A DNA stretch of 64,000 bases from Aureococcus anophagefferens (taxonomy: Eukaryota > Sar > Pelagophyceae > Pelagomonadales > Pelagomonadaceae): assembly GCF_000186865.1 (NCBI RefSeq), contig NW_008705563.1:1831656-1895655 (forward strand), in the 5' to 3' direction. Below the pieces are notes generated by a model. The model was not told the origin of the DNA. It saw only the letters and a program-made list of their open reading frames with translations, and searched no databases. Positions 1 to 9,438 of the stretch are shown here, piece after piece. Numbering within the stretch: position 1 is the first letter of the stretch; every line of letters starts with the position of its first letter. The position numbers and the translations under genes were made by a program.

Positions 1-2
1 TG

Positions 3-2210
3 CTGCCCGACGACTGGAACGCGCGCGCGCCGCCCCCGGCGCCCGAGGGAAACGGCCCCGCGGAGGCGCTCGTCGCCGACGGCCCGGGGCTCAAGGTCGC
101 GCAGGACCTCGGCGCCGCCGTCGCGGCCGCGTACCTCGACGGCCCGCTCACCAAGGGCGCCGTGTCGGACCCGACGCTCGCGGCGCCGCGGCCGGCCGCG
201 CGGTCGCGGGGCGACCACCGGCGCAACGCGACGGAGCGCGCGCGGAAGGCGCTCGGCCGCGGCGCGCCCGCGGGCGACGCGGCGCCGACGACGGCGCGCG
301 AGGCCGTCGACGCGCTCGCGGACGCGCTCGCGAGCCACCCGGCCGTCGTCGAGACGGCCGACGGCCTCCACTTCGCCGCGGCGTCCGTCGCGCACCTCCT
401 CGAGGCGCGCCACCTCCCCGCGACGGCGCGCGAGCGCGCGCTCACGGCCGCGGCCGCCGCGGCCGGCGGCGCGCGCGAGCCGCGCTGGGGCGCGCTCCAC
501 CTCTACTGCCACGTCGCGCCGCCCGTCGCGCTCTGCAACGACGGCCTCGGCACGCCCCGCGGCGGCCGGGGCGCCATGCGGCGCCTCTCGGCGCGCGCGG
601 TCGCCGTCTACGCGGACGCGTTCCTCCGGCGCGTCGACGTCGACGAGCGGCGCGCGGTCCTCCCGTCGGCCGTCGACGTCTTCCCGGCGCCGCCCGACGG
701 CCGGCCCGAGTTCTTCAGCCTGCTGGCCACCAAGGCCCACGGCATCGCGCCGCCGGCCGAGCCCCGGCCGGGCGACAAGTCGCCGGGCGGGCCCGCGAGC
801 GGCGAGGCGCTGCTCGTCGCCTGGACCGTCGACGACGCCGCGCCGGCCGCCGCCGCGCCGCCGGAGCCCGCGGCCAAGCTCTTCCAGCCCGCGGACGCGA
901 AGATCGCGCCCGCGGCGTGCCCGCCGGCCCCCGCGAAGCGCCGGCCCGCGGCCGACGACGAGTCGAGCGACGACGACGTCCTCGGCGACGTCTGCCAGTG
1001 GCGCGCGTGCGTCTGCGCGCGCGCGCCCGCGCCGGCGCGCGCCGACGACGCGCCGAGCCCGCCCGGCGCGCGGCGGAAGAAGAAGAAGAAGGCGCCGCGG
1101 CCGCTCTGCGCGTGGCACCAGGCCCTCAAGGCCCACCTCGACGCGGCCGCGGCCCGCGCGAACAAGCCCTCGGACGCCGCGCGGTTCCTGCCGCGCGCCG
1201 CGACGGCCAAGGTGAAGCTCATCCACGCGCAATTGTTGAAGCAGGGCGCGCGCGCGCCCGCGGCGGACTACGCCGAGGCCGCGGCGATCAAGGGCGCGTC
1301 GCCCCTGCTCACGGAGCTCGCCAACGGCAAGCTCGGCGCCACGGTCCGCGTCTTCTGCCGCCGCGCGGCGAACGAGTCCGCGGAGCGCCACGGCGCCGCG
1401 AAGAAGGCGGCCGCGAAGCCGCCGTCGGCCGCGGGCGGCGCGCGGCCCGCGCCCGCGCGGCGGCCGACGACGGCGGGGTCGCGGCGGCCGGCGACGGGCG
1501 ACCCGCGGGGCGGCGCGTGGGGCGACCCCGCGGACGACGGCGACGCGGACAGGGACGGCGCCGTCGCGCCCGGCGCGCGGCGCGCGGAGGCGGCCGACGG
1601 CGGCGCGGCCGCGCGCCTCGCGGCGGACCGCCGCGGCGCCGTCGACTGGGCCAAGTGGGACGACCCGGAGGTGCTGCGGAACGCGCGCCGCGCGCTCGCC
1701 GCGTCCCTCGAGCGCCTCGACAAGGTCGCGGCCGCGGAGCGCGCGGCGACGCGCGAGCTCTCGCACCGGCGCGAGTCCGGCGACTTCCCCGCGACGGCGC
1801 TCCTCTCCATCCGCCGCGAGCACGCGCGCCTCGAGCGCGAGCGCGACGAGCTCCGCGACGGCGGCAACGACGCGCGCGACGCGCCGCCGGACGCGGCGCC
1901 GGCGCGCGTCCGCGACGAGAAGCTCGAGGTCGAGTTCGCGCGCCGCAAGCTCCAGCTCCTCAAGGCCGACCGCTCCGCGCCGCACGCCGGCGACGGCGAC
2001 GCCCGGCCGAGCCGCCCGGGCTCCGCGCGCGCGGCGCGCGCGCCGGCCGCGGACGACGACGCGCCGCGCGACGACGCGGCCTACGACGACGACCGGCGGC
2101 CGCCGTCGGGCCCGGGCAAGGCCCGCGCCGGCGCCAAGCCCGCCAAGGCCCGCTTCGTGAGCCCCTACGCGACGACCGCGTCCGCCGCGCGCCTGCCGCC
2201 GCGCCGCTAG
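3..2210 (+). CDS. Low-complexity Ala/Arg-rich protein, 5' partial
   Basis: The frame is open from base 3 with no in-frame ATG needed, so the gene begins left of the window; it stops with TAG at 2208-2210. About 735 residues are visible. The sequence is dominated by Ala, Arg, Asp and Pro, with a Lys run (KKKKKKAPR) near window base 1080. The stretch around 1640-1970 is more charged and heptad-like (ARRALAASLERLDKVA, then ERERDEL), suggesting a short coiled coil. A Cys cluster (CQWRACVCARA) near base 1000 is not a recognisable zinc motif. No domain is recognised. It converges on the Tubby gene with about 160 bp of G-rich spacer. The opposite-strand and +1 frames are also open, as expected at this GC content, but this frame has the most mixed composition. 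Confidence 0.6.
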   Translation: MPDDWNARAPPPAPEGNGPAEALVADGPGLKVAQDLGAAVAAAYLDGPLTKGAVSDPTLAAPRPAARSRGDHRRNATERARKALGRGAPAGDAAPTTAREAVDALADALASHPAVVETADGLHFAAASVAHLLEARHLPATARERALTAAAAAAGGAREPRWGALHLYCHVAPPVALCNDGLGTPRGGRGAMRRLSARAVAVYADAFLRRVDVDERRAVLPSAVDVFPAPPDGRPEFFSLLATKAHGIAPPAEPRPGDKSPGGPASGEALLVAWTVDDAAPAAAAPPEPAAKLFQPADAKIAPAACPPAPAKRRPAADDESSDDDVLGDVCQWRACVCARAPAPARADDAPSPPGARRKKKKKAPRPLCAWHQALKAHLDAAAARANKPSDAARFLPRAATAKVKLIHAQLLKQGARAPAADYAEAAAIKGASPLLTELANGKLGATVRVFCRRAANESAERHGAAKKAAAKPPSAAGGARPAPARRPTTAGSRRPATGDPRGGAWGDPADDGDADRDGAVAPGARRAEAADGGAAARLAADRRGAVDWAKWDDPEVLRNARRALAASLERLDKVAAAERAATRELSHRRESGDFPATALLSIRREHARLERERDELRDGGNDARDAPPDAAPARVRDEKLEVEFARRKLQLLKADRSAPHAGDGDARPSRPGSARAARAPAADDDAPRDDAAYDDDRRPPSGPGKARAGAKPAKARFVSPYATTASAARLPPRR

Positions 2211-2371
2211 CGGGCGGCGGTTAAGTTAGTTCGGCGGCGGCGAGTGCGGTCGCGCGCCGCGGGGGGGGAGACGGGGAGGGGGCGGGCGGCGCGGCGGCGC
2301 CGCGCGCGCGCGCGGGCGGCCCGCGCCCGGGCCGCGGCGCGGGTCGCGGAAAGGGGGAAGCGGTGGGGGCC

Positions 2372-5004
2372 CTAGTCGCAGGCGATCTTCGAGTCGAAGG
2401 ACGAGAGCGTGATCGCGAAGGCCTGGAAGGGCGTCATGGGCCACTGGAAGTCCATGGTGAACTCGTCCTTGCCGACGCGGCCGAACTGGAGGAGGATCGC
2501 GTCCTGGTCGTCGGGCTGGACGAGCTGGAAGTTCTTGACGGAGGCCATGGTCACGCGGCCGTTGAAGTTGAGGACGTAGGCGCCGACCTGGTCGTTCCAG
2601 CGCGGCGGCTTATTGATCATGTAGACGAGGGACGTGCCCGCGCCGTACTCGTGGGCCTTCATCTTCGAGAGGATGTCGCCCATGCCGCGGGGCTTGTCGG
2701 CGCCGTCGGCGGCCTCGTCGACGGCGGGGATGGACACCTGCATCTTGCGCGGGCCCCGCGAGCCGAGGACGTTGGACGTGTAGATGATGGCGCCGAGCTC
2801 GTGGCGCATCTGCGCGCCCTCCTCCTCGAGGTCCGGCTCGAAGCCCTTGGGGTTCCAGCCCGCGTCGAAGATCTGGAACTCCGTGCCCGCGAAGTTCGCG
2901 CGGAGCTTGCCGATGTAGTTGTGCGAGTTGCGCTTGAGGTCGTTCTCGCCCATGGAGATGAGGTAGTTGGAGGTCTTGTTGTTGGGCCGCTTCTTCGAGC
3001 ACATCATGAAGCGGTCGCCCTCCTTCATGAAGACGGAGTACTCCGGGAAGAGCTTGTTCGTCCCGGACCGGTTGCGCTTGATGTAGCACTGGACGATGCC
3101 CGCGCGCCGCGGCGTCGGCGTCGTGAGGAAGAGGCGCATGTCGTGGAGCGGCAGCGCCGTGACGTCGAACTCGGGCGCGGCGGGCGCCGCGGGCGCGGCC
3201 TCGGGCTCGTCCTGGAGGGCCCGGTCGTCGTAGCGGTCGTCGAAGTCGCGGTCGCGGTCGTCGGCGCGGCGGTCGTCGCGGTCGCGGTCGCGGTCGCGGT
3301 CGCGGTCGCGGCGGTCGTAGTCGTCGTAGCCCCGGTCGCGGTCGTCGCGGTAGCCGCGCGCGGTGGGCCCGCCGTCGCGGTCGCGGTCGCCGCGGCGGCC
3401 GTCGCGGTCGTCGTAGCCGCGCGCGTCGTCGCGGCGGTCGTAGGCCCGGTCGCGGTCGCGGTCGTCGTAGCCGCGGTCGCGGTCGCGGTCGCGGTCGTCG
3501 TAGTAGGCGCGGTCGCGGTCGCGGCGCCGGTCGTCGCGGTCGTCGTAGGCGCGGTCGCGGTCGCCGTCGCGCGGCGCCCGCGCGCGGTCGCGGTCGCGGC
3601 GGTCGCGGTCGTCGTAGGCGCGGTCGTCGTACCCGCGGCGGTCGCCGCGGTCGCCGTCGTAGGCCCGGTCGTAGGACCGGTCGTAGGACCGGTCCGGCGC
3701 GCGGTCGCGGTCGCGGCCGTCGCGGTCCGGCGCGTAGCCGCCTGCGCGCGACTCAAATCTTCAACTCGACTTCAATGTGCGCGTATTCGAATGGTTCGAC
3801 ACAAGTTCTTCGACCGTGCTTCGAGAACTCGTCGAGAGCCATCGATCCGTCCAAAAATCAGCCGAATCGACTTCGATGTGACCGAGCTCGAGCATTTCAA
3901 AGTTTGGTCGGGACGTCCCGGACCGGCGGTCGATTCGCGCGCGGGTCGCCGCGGTCGCGGTCGTCGCGCGGCGGGCTCCGCGGGTCGTCCTTGGCGCGCC
4001 GCGGCTCGCGGTCGTCGTAGCCGTCCGGCGGCCGGTACGCGTCCTCGTCCGGCGGCGGCGCGGCGTCGCGGCCCCGCGACTCCTGCGGCGGCTCGCGCGC
4101 GTCGATCTGGCGGTCGTAGCGGCTCCCGTCCTCGCGGTAGACGGAGCGGTCCCCGCGGCGGTCGCGGTCGTCGTAGCGGTCGCGGTCGTCGTAGCGGTTC
4201 CCGCCCCGCTTCTCGCGGTCGCCGAAGCGGTCCTCGGCCGCCGCGCGGACGCGGTCCGCGTTCGTCCGGTCGCCGAATCGGCCGGGGCTCGCCGCGGCCT
4301 GCGCCGGCGGCGCGAAGCGCTCGCCGAACTGGGCCGCGGGGCTCAGGGGGCCCGCGCTCGCCGCGCCGAAGTCGCGGCCGGAGGCCTCGTAGGGGCTCCG
4401 CCACGAGTCCTGCGACGCCGCGGGCCGGCCCCGGCCGCCGAAGGGCCCGTACGGGTCCTCGTCGATGGCCCGCGGCGCGCTGAACTGGGCGACGCCCGGC
4501 GTGAACTGGCCGTTGGGCATGGTGCCCGACGCGCCGCGCATCATGGACCCGCTGTTCATGGCCTGCTGCCGCCGCTTCATCTGCAGCTCGCGCTGCTTCG
4601 CGAGCGCGCGCGCGCGCGACTGCGTCGACTCGGCGAGCGCCCCGGCGCTCCCGAAGGCGCTGTCGTCCTCCTTGGCGCCGCCGCCGAAGGAGGGCTGCGG
4701 GGGGCGCGGGGGGGGGGGGGTCGGGGCGCGGCGCGCGCGCGCGCGCGCGACCGGGGCGCGGTCGTCGCGCGGGCGCGTCGTCGGGCGGCGCCATGGTCGG
4801 CGGCGCCATCTTCCGCCCGGACTTGCGGGCCGCGGCGGACGACGGCCGGCTGCTGTGGCGCCCGCGGCTCGACCGCTCCTTGGCCTTGCTCTCCGCCTCG
4901 CCGTCGAGGTCGTCGAGGTCGAGGCCGTCGAGCCGCGAGCCCACGTCGCGGCCCTTGGAGCTCGGCCCGTCGAAGTCGTCGAAGTCGTCGGCGTTCATGA
5001 GCAT
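2372..5004 (-). CDS. Tubby-like protein with Arg/Asp-rich repeat region
   Basis: The C-terminal 260 residues (bases 3170-2372) are a complete Tubby domain, a phosphoinositide-binding beta-barrel. Visible family signatures are KLFPEYSVFM, CSKKRPNNKTSNYLIS, GKLRANFAGTEFQIFD, IIYTSNVLG and the terminal FQAFAITLSSFDSKIACD. N-terminal to it lies a long RD/YDDR-repeat region. The start is taken at 5004 (MLMNADDFDDFDG). Exon 1 runs to about 4770, exon 2 is 4694-3953 and exon 3 is 3741-2372. Exons 2 and 3 are separated by an introner (intron 3952-3742, GC-AG) whose removal joins DDRDRG to YAPDRDG in frame. The first intron has a clear CCCCCCGCAG acceptor at 4695, but its donor is uncertain: the obvious GT is in the wrong phase, so a GC donor is likely. 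Tubby proteins act in membrane and ciliary trafficking; the role here is not shown. Confidence 0.85.
3220..3735 (-). repeat. CGGTCG-type coding repeat (Arg-Asp tracts)
   Basis: Hexamer-like repetition of CGGTCG/CGTCGT on the + strand, read on the minus strand as RDRDRDDRD and YDDR units of the Tubby protein. Similar units continue at 3953-4250 on the other side of the introner, so the element split a repetitive coding tract. The same DNA also gives long Val/Ala and Thr/Ala shadow frames. Confidence 0.8.
3742..3944 (-). mobile_element. Introner, family 2 (203 bp), in Tubby gene
   Basis: Copy of the element also found at 48211 and 49255, sharing AAATCTTCAAC, GTGCTTCGAGAACTCG and TCCAAAAATCAGCCGAATCG. 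The terminal repeats have diverged to CTGCGCGCGA / TTCGCGCGCGG but are still inverted copies of each other. It is flanked by GTAGCCGC (3734-3741) and GTCGCCGC (3945-3952), an 8-bp target duplication with one mismatch. In the gene's sense the duplication starts GC, giving a GC donor, and the element end gives the AG acceptor. Confidence 0.88.
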
Positions 5005-5221
5005 GGTCGCACGTGTCGGCGCGGCCCCCGAGCCGCGTCCCCCTCGGGCGTGGACGCCCGTCGGTAAGCTGCCTCTACCAAGCGGGCTCGGCAGCCCGCT
5101 TGAGCCGCCTAGGGTTAGGGATCGATTTACGAAACAACAACGGTCGCGGCACCTTGAAGCTGCTCGCGGGTTCGTGGTTCCCTCGTTTGACACTCGTGTT
5201 TGAGCTTTAGGCCCTCGAGGC

Positions 5222-6949
5222 TCACGCGAGGGTCCCGGCCCGGCGCATCTCCGAGAGGAGCGCGAGGTGCTTCCCCACGGGCGCGATCGCGTGGGCGACG
5301 GCGATGCCCGAGCCCGCGACGGCGGGGACGCCGATGCCCGGGAACGTGGAGTCGCCGCAGCAGAAGAGGCCGTCGACGGGCGCTTTGTGGCCCGGGAAGG
5401 CCCGGTCGCCGGCCTTGAAGGCCGGGCCGAAGGTGCCGCCCTCGCGCCGCAGGAACCGCTCGTGCGTGAGCGGCGTGCCGACGCTCGAGACGACGGCGCG
5501 CCGCCGGATGTCGGGGATGAACCGCTCCACGGCTTTCCAGAGCACCTCGGCCCGCGCCTCCTTCTTCGCCTTGTACTCGGCGGAGGCGCGGTCGAGGCCC
5601 GCCCAGTCCGCGTAGGGCTCCGTCGCGGGCAGGTACGCGTGGAGCACGTGATGCCCGTCCGGCGCGGCGCCGCCGTCGAGCGTCGACGGGATCGCGACGA
5701 AGACGCAGTTGTCCCGGGCGTCGATGGGCTCGTCCCAGTCGGCGACGACGATGTGGTGCACGCCGAGGTCCTCCGGGAGCCCCGCCGCGTCGAAGCCCAC
5801 GTGCAGGTGGAGGAACGACCCCGTCATCGGCGTGTTCGCCGCGTCGAGGCACGTGCCCTCGAGCCGCGGCGGCCGCGCGGCCGCGGGCACCAGATTCAGC
5901 GTCTGCCAGACGGGCGCGTTCGAGACGACGGCCTCGCGCGCGCGGCGCACGGACCCGTCCCGCAAGCGGCACCCGACGCACGCGCCGTCCTCCATCACGA
6001 ACTCGTCGACGTGGGCCCGCGTGAGCACCTCGCCGCCGCGCGACGTCACGGCCCGCGCCAGCGCGTCGGCGATGGCCGGCGAGCCGCCGAGGGGCGCGTC
6101 CATGACCGCGCCGTCGGCGAAGAACTCCTTGATCATGAAGCTCACGGCCGCGGCCGACGTCTCCGTCACGGGCAGGCCCGACAGCGCGAAGGCGAGGAAG
6201 TCGAACCAGCGGTAGACGAGCGACGTCGGCGGGACGTTCGCGGCGTCCAAGACCCTGGAGAACGGGCCGGACGGGTCGATGCCCTTGGTGAGGAGCTCGA
6301 GCCCGAAGCGCGCCATGAGCGCGGGGTCCAGCTTGGGCGCGTAGGGCGCGAGCGCCGTCGCCGCCGCGCCCGGGTCTGCCCGGAGCGCGATGGGCGGCAC
6401 GCCGCCGACGACCTCGGCCAACGCCTCGTTCGCCGCGAGCAACCGCCGCCAGTCCGCGGCGGCGGACGCGCCGCCGAGCCGCCGGAGCTCGGCCTCGAAG
6501 GCCGCGCGGTCGCCGCTCCTCGTGCGGAACTCGCCCTCGGGCAGGTACATGACCCACTCGTCGTAGGACGCCCACTCGGGCGTCTCGCCGACGGCGTCAA
6601 GCACCTGGCGCAGCGGGTTCGACGACGGCGCGCTGCAGCCCGAGAAGAGGGACGGCCCGCTGTCGAAGTGGAACGACCCGGCCGCGGTGCGCCGCTCGAA
6701 GCCGTGGGCGCAGCCGCCGATGCGGTCGTGGCTCTCGCAGACCGTCACGCTGTAGCCGTACTTGGCCAGCAGCGCCGCCGCCGACAGGCCGCCGATGCCG
6801 CTGCCGACGACGACGACGTCGCTCGTGCCGTCGCGCGCCGCGGCGCGGACGCTCGCGGTTCGTGCGCGTCCGGTCGTCGGCGCCTGGAGCGCAGCGCAGA
6901 CAGCTAGGCACGCGAGCCAGCGCGGGGCTGAGGTGGCTAGAGCTGCCAT
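5222..6949 (-). CDS. CRTISO: Carotenoid isomerase (CRTISO-like), plastid-targeted
   Basis: A 575-residue FAD-dependent carotenoid isomerase/desaturase. The N-terminus is a bipartite leader: a signal-like stretch (WLACLAVCAALQAPT) with a possible cleavage at A-LQAP, as in complex-plastid algae, then an Arg/Ala-rich transit region. The dinucleotide-binding motif is VVVGSGIGGLSAA with downstream acidic residue and the DRIGGCAHGFE loop. The C-terminal FAD-contacting segment GLFCCGDSTFPGIGVPAVAGSG is typical of CRTISO/CrtH proteins. The length fits the family. The enzyme isomerises poly-cis lycopene precursors in the plastid. The gene has no intron and shares a 118-bp divergent promoter with the DGAT2 gene. 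Other CrtI-like amine oxidoreductases are the alternative. Confidence 0.85.
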   Translation of the reverse strand: MAALATSAPRWLACLAVCAALQAPTTGRARTASVRAAARDGTSDVVVVGSGIGGLSAAALLAKYGYSVTVCESHDRIGGCAHGFERRTAAGSFHFDSGPSLFSGCSAPSSNPLRQVLDAVGETPEWASYDEWVMYLPEGEFRTRSGDRAAFEAELRRLGGASAAADWRRLLAANEALAEVVGGVPPIALRADPGAAATALAPYAPKLDPALMARFGLELLTKGIDPSGPFSRVLDAANVPPTSLVYRWFDFLAFALSGLPVTETSAAAVSFMIKEFFADGAVMDAPLGGSPAIADALARAVTSRGGEVLTRAHVDEFVMEDGACVGCRLRDGSVRRAREAVVSNAPVWQTLNLVPAAARPPRLEGTCLDAANTPMTGSFLHLHVGFDAAGLPEDLGVHHIVVADWDEPIDARDNCVFVAIPSTLDGGAAPDGHHVLHAYLPATEPYADWAGLDRASAEYKAKKEARAEVLWKAVERFIPDIRRRAVVSSVGTPLTHERFLRREGGTFGPAFKAGDRAFPGHKAPVDGLFCCGDSTFPGIGVPAVAGSGIAVAHAIAPVGKHLALLSEMRRAGTLA

Positions 6950-7067
6950 TTGCGCCTCGTGAGCTGCAACGAGAGCTACCTGGATGAGCTGGCCATCATG
7001 CGGGCCTGAGCTAACTCACAAGCGGTGTACTGCACGTTGACATCCGACGCCGTCGTTGAACCCGTCG

Positions 7068-8111
7068 ATGACAGGAAGCATGGCCAAAGCAGCCCCCAAA
7101 AAGGCGGAGGCGATGGCCGTGTACGGCGCCACGTCCCCGCCGGCCGGCATCGGCCCGCGGCTGCACACGCTGCTCGTCGTCGTCGTCTTCCACGCGGTCT
7201 ACCTCGTCGGGCCGGCGCTCTGCCTGCTCACGCCGCCGTATCTCGCCCTGCGCGGCGGCCTGCGGTGGGACGCGTCGAAGAAGGTGGCGCTCATCCTCGT
7301 GCTCGGCTGGCTCTCGACCTGGGACGGCGCCATGTACAAGCTCGGCAAGCCCTGGCCCGCCCTCATGCGCTCGAAGCTCTGGAGCCTGCTCTTCAGCTGG
7401 TTCCCCGTGACCATCGAGACGCCGGCGGACCTGAAGCTCGACGGCGGCAAGATCTACGTGTTCGCCGTGCACCCCCACGGCGTCCTCGCCTTCAACCGGG
7501 CCGCCTTCGGCTTTGACATCGACACGCTCTGGAACGCGGCGTTCCCGGGCGTCGACTTCCGCGTGCTCACGGCGACGGCCGCGTTCTACGTGCCCATCAT
7601 CCGCGAGCTCTGGCTCTGGAGCTACTGCGTCGACGCGTCGAAGCGGACGGCCCGCCGGGTCCTCGCCGCGCGCAAGTCCATCCTCGTCTACCCGGGCGGC
7701 GAGCGCGAGCAGATCCTGACGAGGCGCGGCGAGCACGTGCTCTACCTCAGCAAGCGCAAGGGCTTCGTGAAGATCGCGCTCGAGCACGGCGCGGAGCTCG
7801 TGCCCATGTACGCCTTCGGCGACACGGACCTCTTCGAGCACCACGCGTTCCTCCTCGGCTTCCGCAAGTGGCTCGTGAGGACGCTCGGCGTCGCGATCCC
7901 CCTCATCACGGGCTCCGTCGGCCTGCTGCCGCACCGGCGGCCCGTGCGCATCGTCGTCGGCGCGCCCCTGCCCTGCCCCTGCGCCGACGGCTGCCCGACG
8001 CAGAAGGACGTCGACGCGGCCCACGCGGCCTACGTCGCCGCGCTCCGCGCGCTCTTCGACGCGCACAAGGCGCGCTGCGGCCACGCGGCCGCGGAGCTCG
8101 TCATCACCTAG
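7068..8111 (+). CDS. DGAT2: Diacylglycerol acyltransferase type 2 (DGAT2 family)
   Basis: About 347 residues. A hydrophobic hairpin near the N-terminus (LLVVVVFHAVYLVGPALCLL) matches the ER-membrane anchor of DGAT2. The catalytic signature HPHG lies in YVFAVHPHGVLAFNRAAFG, followed by YPGGERE and KRKGFVKIALEHGAELVPMY, the conserved blocks of the DGAT2/MOGAT family. It transfers an acyl group from acyl-CoA to diacylglycerol in the last step of triacylglycerol synthesis. ATGs at 7068 and 7080 are both possible. It is uninterrupted, divergent from the carotenoid isomerase and convergent with WASHC3, its stop only 23 bp from that gene's stop. Wax synthase or monoacylglycerol acyltransferase activity cannot be excluded. 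Confidence 0.9.
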   Translation: MTGSMAKAAPKKAEAMAVYGATSPPAGIGPRLHTLLVVVVFHAVYLVGPALCLLTPPYLALRGGLRWDASKKVALILVLGWLSTWDGAMYKLGKPWPALMRSKLWSLLFSWFPVTIETPADLKLDGGKIYVFAVHPHGVLAFNRAAFGFDIDTLWNAAFPGVDFRVLTATAAFYVPIIRELWLWSYCVDASKRTARRVLAARKSILVYPGGEREQILTRRGEHVLYLSKRKGFVKIALEHGAELVPMYAFGDTDLFEHHAFLLGFRKWLVRTLGVAIPLITGSVGLLPHRRPVRIVVGAPLPCPCADGCPTQKDVDAAHAAYVAALRALFDAHKARCGHAAAELVIT

Positions 8112-8134
8112 GGCCGCGCGCGCTTAAAACCACG

Positions 8135-8725
8135 CTAGCCCTCGTCGTCGCCGCCGCCCGGCGGCGGCGCGGGCACGCGCCGCTCCGGGTCCGCGATGAC
8201 GTCCGGGTCGACGCCCTCGGCGACCATCTTCATGCGGATCTGCGGCTCGGGCACGCCGAGCCGCTGGAGGCGGAAGAAGCTCGCGTAATCCGGGTGGTCC
8301 TTGGCGTCGACGAGGCCGTCGTCCTCCGGCGCGGGCTCCGGCGCGGGCTCGGCGGCGGCGGCGGCGGCGCCGCCGCCGTCGTCGTCGTCGTCGTCGAACG
8401 TCGCGCGCGCGGCCGGCGGCGCGGCGACGAGCGCGTCCGACGGCGGCTCCGCCGGGGCCGCGGCCGCGGGCGCCTCCCGCGGCGCGACGGGCGCGACGTC
8501 GGCGACGCCGGGGACGCTGTTGAGCTTCGCCTCCAGCAGCGCGAGCGTGAGCTCCACGCCCGAGATGCGCTGGGCGACGCCGGAGAGCTTCTCCTCGGCG
8601 GACGTCGCGAAGACGTTGAGGAACGACACCGTGTTGGTGATGAAGTTGTTCACGAGGGTGACGACCTTGACCTGGGGCACGGGCGGCAGCTGCGACTTGT
8701 CGCACATGTCGTCGGCGTCGGCCAT
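8135..8725 (-). CDS. WASHC3: WASH complex subunit 3 (CCDC53)
   Basis: 196 residues. The N-terminal half carries the CCDC53 core: DKSQLPPVPQVKVVTLVNNF, then TVSFLNVFATSAEEKLSGVA and LEAKLNSVPGVADV, a short coiled coil. After an Ala/Pro/Asp-rich linker the C-terminal block YASFFRLQRLGVPEPQIRMK is the usual conserved tail that precedes the end of the protein. WASHC3 is a small structural subunit of the endosomal WASH complex that activates Arp2/3. Length fits the family. No intron. Its start faces the MED6 gene across a 196-bp divergent promoter. Confidence 0.9.
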   Translation of the reverse strand: MADADDMCDKSQLPPVPQVKVVTLVNNFITNTVSFLNVFATSAEEKLSGVAQRISGVELTLALLEAKLNSVPGVADVAPVAPREAPAAAAPAEPPSDALVAAPPAARATFDDDDDDGGGAAAAAAEPAPEPAPEDDGLVDAKDHPDYASFFRLQRLGVPEPQIRMKMVAEGVDPDVIADPERRVPAPPPGGGDDEG

Positions 8726-8921
8726 GGCGCGTCGGCCGCGCGCGGCGGAGACGATGGCTGATGATTGGCCCGGGCTGCTTTTCGGCTCGAGGCAATGGTG
8801 AAGAGATGCTGAACCTCAACCTCGGGCTCCCAAGACGCGCCCGAGGCCTCGTCGTCGCTTGCCGGCAAGCCCACACGCCTCGACGTCGCGCCGGCGCGCC
8901 GCGCCTTCACCCGCTCCCTCC

Positions 8922-9428
8922 ATGTCGACCCCTCCCCAGCAGCCCGAGGTCACGTCCTCGACCTGCTTCGTCGACCCCGTGTGGCTCGCGCACAACGGCG
9001 GCGTGCGGCCGGAGAACGCCCTCGACTACTTCGAGCGGAGCCCGTTCTTCGCGCGCGGCGAGGGCGTCGAGTTCGAGCTGCGCCCGAGCGCGGACCCGCG
9101 CTGCGTCGTCATCTCGCGGAAGCGGCGGCGGAGCGCGCGCGTCGCCGACGCCGAGGGCGGCTACTACGTGCTCCAGGGGACGATCTTCCGGCAGCCCACC
9201 GTCGACGAGGTCGCGCGGAGCCGGCTCCGCAAGTGCAGCCACCAGCTCTCCGCGGCCTTCGCGGAGCTGCGCGCCATCTGCACGGCCCAGGAGGCCGCGG
9301 CCGCCGACGCCGCGCGCGACGCGCGCGCCGCGAAGCGGCGCGACGACCGCGTCGTCGCGCTCGCGGAGCGCCGCGCCGCGGCCCTGCTCGCGGCGCGGGC
9401 CGCGCGGGACCCGCCCGGTCCGACGTAG
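8922..9428 (+). CDS. MED6: Mediator complex subunit 6 (MED6)
   Basis: 168 residues from the ATG at 8922 (MSTPPQQPE). The MED6 domain covers nearly the whole protein: PVWLAHNGGVRPENALDYF, ERSPFF, GVEFELRP, a basic RKRRR strand, GGYYVLQGTIFRQPTVDEV, SRLRKC and an AFAEL helix. MED6 is a head-module subunit of Mediator that couples activators to RNA polymerase II. The C-terminus is short and Ala/Arg-rich, shorter than in animals. The open frame extends upstream to 8859 but that part is Arg/Pro-rich and lacks conservation signals, so the downstream ATG is preferred. It ends 10 bp from the stop of the lipase gene. Confidence 0.88.
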   Translation: MSTPPQQPEVTSSTCFVDPVWLAHNGGVRPENALDYFERSPFFARGEGVEFELRPSADPRCVVISRKRRRSARVADAEGGYYVLQGTIFRQPTVDEVARSRLRKCSHQLSAAFAELRAICTAQEAAAADAARDARAAKRRDDRVVALAERRAAALLAARAARDPPGPT

Positions 9429-9438
9429 ATGGCCCCGC

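Noticed and set aside
2363..4483. Val/Ala-repeat protein on the + strand over the Tubby gene
   Set aside because: It is the translation of the CGGTCG repeats in another frame; the minus frame has a full Tubby domain.
5100..5120. TAGGGTTAGGG as an interstitial telomere
   Set aside because: Only two partial units, not an array.
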